DNA of 11,412 nucleotides. It comes from CAYYIS01 sp964470965 (GTDB lineage: Bacteria; JAAXHH01; JABIQT01). The translations under genes and the position numbers were made by a program. This document shows, piece after piece, positions 6,206-11,412 of this stretch. Positions within the stretch are counted from its first letter, which is position 1. Each line of letters begins with the position of its first letter. The stretch covers positions 1 through 11,412 of the forward strand of contig CAYYIS010000087.1 of NCBI GenBank assembly GCA_964470965.1, read 5' to 3'. The notes under the pieces were generated by a model. That model was not told the origin of the DNA. It searched no databases and saw only the letters and a list, made by a program, of their open reading frames with translations.

Positions 6206-6610
6206 CTACTCCCACTTCCAGATTTCCCACGTCGCGGTTCCTTCGGCGTCCACATCCCAGTGGTAAACGCCACACGTGCCGTTAAGGCTCGACAGCGATG
6301 GCGCCGAAGTTTGAAAATATACCACGCCCCTGAAAGTGGCACCACCCTCAGCGGTGAACCCACCGATGCCGGTTGCCCTGAATGTGGCTGTTCCATCCTG
6401 CGCCATAATGACGCCTTGATTGGGACATTCGCCATAAAGGGTACCATCTGCTCTCATTTCAGACCAATATGTCGCCAGATATGTCACTTCCGTGCCGGAC
6501 AGCGTTCCGTGCCCTTCAACCGATGTTTCAAATTTGGGCAGTGCGCCGACTACTGGCAACGGTTTGTTTGCCGTAGAGGCAGTTAACGAACCAATCTTGT
6601 CTGCTAACAT
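6206..6610 (-). CDS. Small beta-rich conserved hypothetical protein
   Basis: 134 residues from the ATG at 6610. This start is chosen over one ten codons upstream because AGGAGG stands 4 bases before it. The sequence alternates short strands with glycine turns: VEGHGTLSGTEVTYLATYWS, RADGTLYGEC, GTATFRATGIGGF, GGATFRGVVYFQ, LNGTCGVYHWDVD and GTATWEIWKWE. This pattern suggests a small beta barrel of the calycin/lipocalin-like kind, ending in a Trp-rich strand. There is no signal peptide, so it is probably cytoplasmic. Similar proteins, with a YxSxMRPDGTLYGEG-like centre, are known to me only as uncharacterised conserved proteins; no function is assigned. Two cysteines (in YGECPN and NGTCGV) could pair or bind metal. 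It stands alone, with no co-directional partner close by. Confidence 0.7.
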   Translation of the reverse strand: MLADKIGSLTASTANKPLPVVGALPKFETSVEGHGTLSGTEVTYLATYWSEMRADGTLYGECPNQGVIMAQDGTATFRATGIGGFTAEGGATFRGVVYFQTSAPSLSSLNGTCGVYHWDVDAEGTATWEIWKWE

Positions 6611-7604
6611 AACTCCTCCTATAGAAAATTGGTGAACCATCTAAAGTGTCACATTCCAATCAAATGGAACGTGCGGCTGTTGAAACTTCAAACGAAGGCT
6701 GTCATAGTGAAAAGGATGATCCGTTGAAAACAGGTTGGCCATTTCCCGTTAGACGAAGAGGGTGTGGTCTTGGGTTTCGCCCGGCAGGGCGATCTTCCCA
6801 AAAGATTCACCATACCTGCGAAATCAACCGTTATTTGCGCCCGAACGGTTTTACCGCCCTTAAGGCTCTGGCGGACCGATGTTCGCCCATAAAATTTTAG
6901 CACCCGGTGAATGAATCTTTTTCAGGGCGCAGGAAGCGTCTATCGTTACCCTAAGATGATTAAACCTGCAGCTACCACGCGAAAAAAAAGTCGTATACAT
7001 TCAACCCCACATTTTAATGTACTGACGTCCAATGTCAAATAAATTACATTAAAGCCGCTGCACGGGGAAGAACGCATCCACGCTACAACCGCCCAGGAAT
7101 CCCATCTTCTCTCGTGGAAAGCATCACATTCAGGCAGCGGCGGTAACGCCGTGGCCGATTTGCTATCCCGCGCATATCTGGAACCCCCGGGGTAACCGGT
7201 TCCTGCCGCAATAAATTTCTTGACAGGTCCACACCGCTCATTCACATAATTACCTAAGATCACTGCCGGAACCGGCGCCCAAGTAGCCTCTGCGGCGTTT
7301 CTAAAGTCTCGAATAAACGGGGATCGGCAGCCCAAACAGGCATTCCGAAAATATATGATAAAACGCATTAACAGAAGCACATAACCTCTTGGTAAATGGT
7401 TTATTATATGATTGTCGGTTTCGATTCGTCATTGCCGATGGCATGGATTTGACCAAGCATGGCACTTTACCGCGTCCAGCATTTTGAGGACGCAAGAGAT
7501 GGCGGGTGTTGCCATGGCGTTCTTGCAACGCCTCAAGCAAACAGCCCCGAGAGCCGTCGCAGACAACCAGTACGAAACTTATCAGAATCAAGGAGATTTT
7601 AGCT
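6611..7604. other. About 1 kb without genes, rich in inverted repeats
   Basis: Frames exist on both strands but none has a ribosome site plus recognisable protein signature. What is seen: AACCGTT/AACGGTT (6826-6832, 6844-6850); TTTAATGTA/TACATTAAA (7013-7021, 7045-7053) abutted by GCCGCTGC (7054-7061), which pairs with GCAGCGGC (7134-7141); CCGGTTCC/GGAACCGG (7196-7203, 7268-7275); and the CCCCGGGG palindrome near 7195. The GC-rich repeats are too far apart for simple terminators. The last 200 bases should hold the promoter of the downstream operon; AT-rich TTTATTATATGATT near 7399-7412 is a candidate -10 region without a clear -35. Confidence 0.45.
7013..7141. repeat. Adjoining inverted repeats in the intergenic region
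   Basis: A 9-bp perfect inverted repeat (TTTAATGTA at 7013-7021, TACATTAAA at 7045-7053; 23-base interior) is directly followed by GCCGCTGC at 7054-7061, which pairs perfectly with GCAGCGGC at 7134-7141 across 72 bases. The side-by-side AT-rich and GC-rich dyads suggest a mobile-repeat remnant, a structured RNA or a binding region. No gene content inside. Confidence 0.4.
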
Positions 7605-8513
7605 ATGGATAGTGCCGATTTCCGTCACCATACCACCGGACCTGTAGTGTCCATTAATACGCCCTTCCTCCGGAATGATGATCTGGACTATCAAGGGCTT
7701 CGTAACTTGATCGAATTTACCATCGATGCAGGCGTTCGGACCATTCTGTACACCCCCGGTGACAGCCTGTATGCGGTTTTGACTGAAGCGGAGATCGCCG
7801 AATTAACGGCATTTACTGCCAGGGTCATCGACAAACGCGCGATGTTCATTGCCGGAGCCGGCATCTGGTCTACCCGCCAGGCGGCGGCCTTTGGCCGTTA
7901 CGCTTCGGAAGCCGGAGCGGATGCCATGATTGTTGCGCCGGCCGAACGTCAGATGACGGTAGAGGAACTGGTCACCTACTATCGGACCGTGTCTGATACG
8001 ATTCCCTGTTTTATTCTGAGTGCCGGCCTGGCAAGTGTGGGGTTGCAGGGCGCGCTGAAGACGGTAGAGATCCTGGTAGACAAGGTCCCCGGCATCGTCG
8101 GTATGAAAGAAGACTTCGGTCCTGAATTCATACGCAAAGCCTGCTTGATAACGCACGGGAAATGGGCGCTGTTCGCTGGAGGTCAAAAACAGACCCACAT
8201 GGACATGCTTCCTTACGGCTGCGACGGTTACATGTCCACCTTCGCCAAATTTAAACCTGATATCGCCCATGCCTACTGGTCCGCCATTGAAGACAACGAC
8301 CTGAACAAAGCAGTGGGCGTCATCGAACGGTACGATATGCCGCTCTTCGAGTACCTGTATTCTGCCTTTCCTGCGGGAGGCGACGCCGGCCAGCACGCCT
8401 TGCTGGAGTTGTTCGGAATCTGTGGCCGGTGGCGCCGGAAACCTCTGCCCGACCTCACCGGCGAAGATATGGAAAAACTGAAAGCGTACCTGATTGAGGC
8501 TTCGTTGTTATAA
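7605..8513 (+). CDS. DapA/NanA-superfamily (DHDPS-like) lyase or dehydratase
   Basis: 302 residues from the ATG at 7605, chosen because AAGGAGA precedes it; the frame extends 33 codons further back without a ribosome site. The (beta/alpha)8 pattern of the dihydrodipicolinate synthase family is clear: VVSINTPF then D (16-28), YTPGDSLYAVLTEAE (49-63) in place of the canonical GTTGE...LT.EE, the Schiff-base lysine in GIVGMKEDFG (Lys168), and AGGQKQTHMDMLPYGCDGYMST (191-212) in the position of the GGDD...GadG segment. Members form a Schiff base with a keto acid (pyruvate or a ketodeoxy sugar acid). Odd: the tyrosine of the YNxP motif that protonates substrate in DapA/NanA is missing (FILSAGLASVG here), and the APYY motif reads VAPAERQ. 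True DHDPS function is therefore unlikely; a sugar-acid dehydratase or aldolase with a different proton relay is the inference. It is first in an operon, 16 bp before the GH32 gene. Confidence 0.88.
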   Translation: MDSADFRHHTTGPVVSINTPFLRNDDLDYQGLRNLIEFTIDAGVRTILYTPGDSLYAVLTEAEIAELTAFTARVIDKRAMFIAGAGIWSTRQAAAFGRYASEAGADAMIVAPAERQMTVEELVTYYRTVSDTIPCFILSAGLASVGLQGALKTVEILVDKVPGIVGMKEDFGPEFIRKACLITHGKWALFAGGQKQTHMDMLPYGCDGYMSTFAKFKPDIAHAYWSAIEDNDLNKAVGVIERYDMPLFEYLYSAFPAGGDAGQHALLELFGICGRWRRKPLPDLTGEDMEKLKAYLIEASLL

Positions 8514-8529
8514 CCGGGAGCGTAATGCT

Positions 8530-9876
8530 ATGGCTTATGAGGAAGTTCTGCGACCACAATACCACTTTACACCGGAAAAAGAATGGATGAACGATCCTAA
8601 CGGCCTGGTGTATGATCAGGGAGAATACCATCTTTTCTTCCAGCATTCACCCGGTAGCATGGTACACGGGCCGACCACCTGGGGACATGCCGTAGGTACG
8701 GACTTGGTACACTGGGAGCAGATCCATCACGCCGCCCTGGATGAGGACGATATGGGATGGATATGGTCCGGATCGGCGGTGACGGATCATCAAAACACAT
8801 CAGGATTCCAGACGGGACAAAATCCCCCGCTTATCGCCTTTTATACCGTCGGTGATACAAGTTCGACACCCAGGAAACCCTGTACGCAATGTATCGCATA
8901 CAGCAACGACCGGGGTCGCACGTGGACGAAATACGACGGCAATCCCGTCATCGGGCACATCCGGGCGGAGAATCGCGATCCTAAGGTCGTATGGCATGCA
9001 TCATCAGGACGCTGGATCATGGCGCTGTTTCTCCATGTAAACGACTACCGGCTCTTCGCTTCAGATGATCTGAAGACCTGGGAGCCCTTTCAGGACCTAA
9101 CGCTGCCCGGTGTGTCGGAATGTCCCGATCTTTTTGAACTGCCGGTGGACGGGAATTTATCGGATAAGCGATGGGTCTTCTGGGGTGCCAACGGCGGCTA
9201 TATCGTGGGGCGATTCGACGGCAGGTTTTTCACACCGGAGACGGACGTCCTGCACGCCGAGACGGGTGCTAACGGATACGCGGCTCAGACGTGGAGTGAT
9301 ATCCCCCCGGATGACGGCCGTCGGGTTCAGATTTCCTGGATGGCGGGCGGCAAATACCCGGCCATGCCATTCAACCAGCAGATGTCGTTCCCGGTGGAGC
9401 TCACGCTCCGCTCTATGCCTGACGGAATCCGTCTGTTCCGGCGGCCGGTCCGGGAAATTGAGCTGCTGCATAATAAATCCCGCTCCTGGTTCAATGAAGC
9501 ACGGGCTGAGGGTAGCCGTCTCATCATAGCGGAAAAAGGGGATTTATTCGACGTGCGAATGGGCATTGAAGTGAACAGGAAAACGGTATTTGAAATTGAG
9601 GTACAAGGCCACCTGCTTGCATACGACGCGGGCCAGCAAACCATCAGCGGATTCGGAAAAAGCGCACCGCTTCGCACAATAGATGACCGTGTCGAACTAC
9701 AGCTTCTGGTAGACCGCACCTCGCTCGAAATTTTTGGAAACAACGGCGAAGTGTCGATGTCCTTCTGTTTCCTGCCGGAAGCGGCGAATTACCCCTTGGC
9801 GCTTCATTCAGAAGAGGGATCTTTTCAGATCCGGAACCTGACCGTACACGAACTCAGGTCAGCCTGGCCGGTGTAA
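8530..9876 (+). CDS. GH32 beta-fructosidase (levanase/invertase type), cytoplasmic
   Basis: 448 residues from the ATG at 8530, with GGGAG 9 bases upstream. All three GH32 catalytic motifs are intact: WMNDPNG (19-25; nucleophile Asp22), RDP (149-151; transition-state stabiliser Asp150) and ECPDLF (197-202; acid/base Glu197). Further marks are WGHAVGTDLVHWEQ (51-64), WSGSAV (79-84) and FNQQMSFPVELTLR in the five-blade propeller, then a C-terminal beta-sandwich ending in LLVDRTSLEIFGNNGEVSMSF, the usual GH32C signature. It hydrolyses terminal beta-fructofuranosyl bonds with retention, in sucrose, levan or inulin-type fructans. The PFNQQMSFPVEL stretch is closer to SacC-like levanases than to sucrose-6-phosphate hydrolases. 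There is no signal peptide, so substrates must be imported oligosaccharides or phosphorylated sugars. It is co-directional and 16 bp from the DapA-like gene. Confidence 0.95.
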   Translation: MAYEEVLRPQYHFTPEKEWMNDPNGLVYDQGEYHLFFQHSPGSMVHGPTTWGHAVGTDLVHWEQIHHAALDEDDMGWIWSGSAVTDHQNTSGFQTGQNPPLIAFYTVGDTSSTPRKPCTQCIAYSNDRGRTWTKYDGNPVIGHIRAENRDPKVVWHASSGRWIMALFLHVNDYRLFASDDLKTWEPFQDLTLPGVSECPDLFELPVDGNLSDKRWVFWGANGGYIVGRFDGRFFTPETDVLHAETGANGYAAQTWSDIPPDDGRRVQISWMAGGKYPAMPFNQQMSFPVELTLRSMPDGIRLFRRPVREIELLHNKSRSWFNEARAEGSRLIIAEKGDLFDVRMGIEVNRKTVFEIEVQGHLLAYDAGQQTISGFGKSAPLRTIDDRVELQLLVDRTSLEIFGNNGEVSMSFCFLPEAANYPLALHSEEGSFQIRNLTVHELRSAWPV

Positions 9877-9935
9877 GCGTCAAAGGGATTGTGCCGCAAG
9901 GAAGACAGGCGCATGGATTAAGACGCATTCAGTAA

Positions 9936-10078
9936 GTCGATGGAAACTTCAAGACGTTAGCCCCGCTTAACGAACCGGAATCCCTCGAGTACGTGCGTGA
10001 CATTGAGGATGGCACATACTCCTCGCTGTGTGAAGCATACATGACAATGCGGTGCCAAAAATCCAGGTCCTCCTACCT
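9936..10078 (+). pseudogene. Possible degraded coding fragment after GH32
   Basis: Between GH32 and the convergent epimerase the plus-strand frame from 9936 (after an in-frame TAA at 9933-9935) reads protein-like for about 35 residues (LAPLNEPESLEYVRDIEDG, then TYSSLCEAYMTMR) without a start codon or ribosome site, and then runs into the antisense of the epimerase end. It could be a remnant of a deleted gene. No family is recognised, and a chance open frame is equally possible. Confidence 0.2.
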
Positions 10079-11242
10079 CTACCGGTTGAGGTTTCGGCCG
10101 CGCTGTTCCAAGGTTTCGAGTATTGACAGCAGCATCCTGGGATGATGCATCATGTCCAGCCTGCGGTTATAAATAGGTTTGCCGTCCCGGGTCACTGAAA
10201 GTCGCCACAGGTCATCGGAATCATTTGCGTACATTTCGAACGCCCATGAATGGATTCGTGCATAGGCTTCTTTAATCCAATCGTCGGCTTCGGTCATCGC
10301 TGCAGTCACGAGCGCCCGCATGAATTCGGCTTGGGACCACGCGTCTTTGCGGTCTTCAGCCGGCTGACCGTCACGATCGATTTCGTAAAAAATTCCTCCG
10401 TGCTGCCGGTCCCAGCCGGCTTCGAAGTGCCTCTCAAGAAGGTCCACCCCCTTTCTTCTCAGTTCACGGTCGTTTCTGCGGTCCGCCTCCAACATGATTG
10501 CCGTACAGGTTTCGGCCGCCGCCCCCGGTTTGACGAGTCCCCGTTGGCGCCCAGTATAGGGTGTCCCGTCCGGTGCCACGGCCTCGACGATCAGGCCGGT
10601 TGACGGGTCGAGATGTTTCTCCAGCAAGGTGTAGAGGCCGAACTCGGCCATATCCGTCAGTTTCGAATCGTCCGGACGTTCGCGTAGGTAGTCCGAAACG
10701 GCAGGCAGGATGTTCGCCCACGCACCGTTCAGGCTGTGAGGCTCAGTATAGGCCGGTGCCGATGCCCGAAAATTGGGATCTTGTACCCGCTCTCTTATGT
10801 TAAGGCAAGCCTCCCGTGCAACGTCGAGATGGGAGTTGTCCGCTGTTGCCCTGAACAACTCCACCAGGCCGTGCGCCAGGTATGCCTCCGTCAGCACACT
10901 GGTAGCTCCCTCGAGCACATCGCCGGTTCGCGACAGGTTCATTGCCCAGCGTCCCTCCGCGTCCCGTGCGTGGTCCCGGATGAAAAACCACCCGCGCCGT
11001 GCCGCATCCAGGTACTGCTCTCCATCTGAATAGCGGTTGTGGAAGTAACTGAAAAGCCAGATACCGAAACCCTGGTACCACCCGCCTTTATGGTCGACAC
11101 CGAGCGATCCGTCGTCCAGGACATCCCCGAAGAAACCGCCGATGTCGTGATCCACACCATATCGATACCAGAACGGAAGGCAGCGGTCGACACATCGCCG
11201 GAACAGAGACTTAATTTCCATATTTGAATGGTCAGCTAACAT
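10079..11242 (-). CDS. N-acylglucosamine 2-epimerase (AGE)-family sugar epimerase/isomerase
   Basis: 387 residues, typical of the family, which folds as an (alpha/alpha)6 barrel. The ATG at 11242 is chosen because AGGG lies 9 bases upstream; ATG at 11221 lacks a site. Landmarks: GGFFGDVLDDG (35-45), KGGWYQGFGIWLFSYF (52-67), VLTEAYLAHGLVELF (116-130), RGLVKPGAAAETCTAIML (234-251), HGGIFYEIDRDG (281-292), KDAWSQAEFMRAL (299-311) and HHPRMLL (366-372). Relatives are GlcNAc 2-epimerase, cellobiose 2-epimerase and mannose isomerase (YihS type), all acting with catalytic histidines on the open sugar. The C-terminal His of HHPR is present, but the position usually His in PGHxxE is Ala241 (PGAAAE), so one of the usual acid/base residues is absent. 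The substrate is unknown; proximity to GH32 makes a fructose/mannose-type reaction conceivable. It is convergent with the DapA-GH32 operon. Confidence 0.88.
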   Translation of the reverse strand: MLADHSNMEIKSLFRRCVDRCLPFWYRYGVDHDIGGFFGDVLDDGSLGVDHKGGWYQGFGIWLFSYFHNRYSDGEQYLDAARRGWFFIRDHARDAEGRWAMNLSRTGDVLEGATSVLTEAYLAHGLVELFRATADNSHLDVAREACLNIRERVQDPNFRASAPAYTEPHSLNGAWANILPAVSDYLRERPDDSKLTDMAEFGLYTLLEKHLDPSTGLIVEAVAPDGTPYTGRQRGLVKPGAAAETCTAIMLEADRRNDRELRRKGVDLLERHFEAGWDRQHGGIFYEIDRDGQPAEDRKDAWSQAEFMRALVTAAMTEADDWIKEAYARIHSWAFEMYANDSDDLWRLSVTRDGKPIYNRRLDMMHHPRMLLSILETLEQRGRNLNR

Positions 11243-11325
11243 GTTCTATACCCTATTGTGTCAAGGTCGCTTGTACTGTCGAACAGGCCGGATTCTTTTC
11301 CTGCATATACTTCACCGCCCGACAT
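11236..11325 (-). CDS. Tiny ORF overlapping the epimerase start (29 codons, uncertain)
   Basis: Starts at the ATG 11325-11323 with CGGAG about 5 bases before it, and ends at TAG 11236-11238, overlapping the epimerase start by 7 bases, as translationally coupled genes do. The product begins MSGGEVYAGKESGLFDSTSD, is acidic and hydrophilic, and resembles nothing I know. It could be a leader peptide that opens the epimerase ribosome site, or a chance frame in a 112-bp spacer. Confidence 0.25.
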   Translation of the reverse strand: MSGGEVYAGKESGLFDSTSDLDTIGYRTC

Positions 11326-11354
11326 GGTGGCTCCGTAACTACATGGAACGAACG

Positions 11355-11412
11355 TCATGCGGGTTCCAAAAGAATTTCCTGGAGTGCCGTAATCAGCCGG
11401 TCCACTTCTTCG
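11355..11412 (-). CDS. C-terminal end of a minus-strand gene, possibly class V aminotransferase-like
   Basis: The frame is open from the right edge (first base of a split codon at 11412) to TGA at 11355-11357, 18 residues visible: EEVDRLITALQEILLEPA. This is an amphipathic terminal helix of the kind found at the C-terminus of class V aminotransferases and cysteine desulfurases (EEIDRLLEALREIL-like), but many helical proteins end this way. It runs in the same direction as the epimerase, 112 bp upstream of it, so it may be the preceding operon gene. Confidence 0.45.
   Translation of the reverse strand, partial: EEVDRLITALQEILLEPA

Noticed and set aside
6946..7380. 144-codon minus-strand frame in the gene-free stretch
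   Set aside because: Odd composition (many C, R, P), no ribosome site, no domain, and it is threaded through the inverted repeats. More likely chance than a gene.
6611..7604. CRISPR array or insertion sequence
   Set aside because: No regularly spaced direct repeats, no transposase motifs, and no terminal inverted repeats with a target-site duplication that I can see. The dyads are single pairs.
7412..7612. 66-codon plus-strand frame overlapping the DapA-like start
   Set aside because: No convincing ribosome site; the end of the frame (MAFLQRLKQTAPRAV region) is protein-like, but the AAGGAGA at its tail serves the DapA-like gene. Not enough support.

Overview
The window looks like a scaffold from an uncultured, moderate-GC bacterium. 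It carries a 100-base N gap at 4660-4759, good AGGAG-type ribosome binding sites, a bacterial signal peptide and a probable lipoprotein, and no eukaryotic features. The gene set (enolase-superfamily sugar-acid dehydratase, aldo/keto reductase, SDR, VOC protein, DapA-like lyase, GH32 glycosidase, AGE-family epimerase) resembles the carbohydrate-scavenging inventories of environmental or marine lineages. I cannot name the phylum from the sequence. Gene density is low for a bacterium, with several non-coding stretches of 0.3-1 kb.

Layout. 1-720 (+) is the C-terminal part of a galactonate-dehydratase-like enolase-superfamily enzyme. Convergent to it is a minus-strand group read from right to left: VOC protein (3095-2631), SDR (2617-1820), then, after a strong double hairpin, an aldo/keto reductase (1727-762). 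3096-3621 has no gene on the scale of its neighbours, but leads into a compact micro-locus: a terminator-like hairpin, two near-identical 18-19 base direct repeats 33 bp apart, a sigma70-like promoter, a Shine-Dalgarno sequence, and a 30-residue predicted single-pass membrane protein at 3622-3714. 4047-4523 encodes a small exported NTF2-like protein. The assembly gap follows, then a short ORF and a probable lipoprotein alpha/beta-hydrolase (4921-5814). 6206-6610 (-) encodes a small, probably beta-rich protein of unknown function. 6611-7604 is a gene-free stretch rich in inverted repeats. 7605-8513 and 8530-9876 (+) form a two-gene operon: a DapA-superfamily lyase and a GH32 beta-fructosidase. 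Convergent to them are an AGE-family epimerase (11242-10079, -), a possible tiny coupled ORF, and at the right edge the last 18 codons of another minus-strand gene, possibly a class V aminotransferase.

How the genes may work together. The products fit the uptake-side breakdown of fructose-containing saccharides and of sugar acids: GH32 releases fructose, the AGE-family protein could isomerise or epimerise a hexose, the SDR and aldo/keto reductase could oxidise or reduce polyol or sugar intermediates, the enolase-superfamily enzyme could dehydrate a sugar acid, and the DapA-like enzyme could cleave or dehydrate the keto acid. This is inference from families and proximity.

The most distinctive features are (i) the microprotein locus with its phased direct repeats and (ii) four metabolic enzymes in 11 kb that keep their fold signatures but lack one or two canonical catalytic residues (aldo/keto reductase Lys to Arg and His to Ala; DapA-like Tyr missing; AGE His to Ala; dehydratase His to Gly). 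Their reactions should not be copied from the family names.
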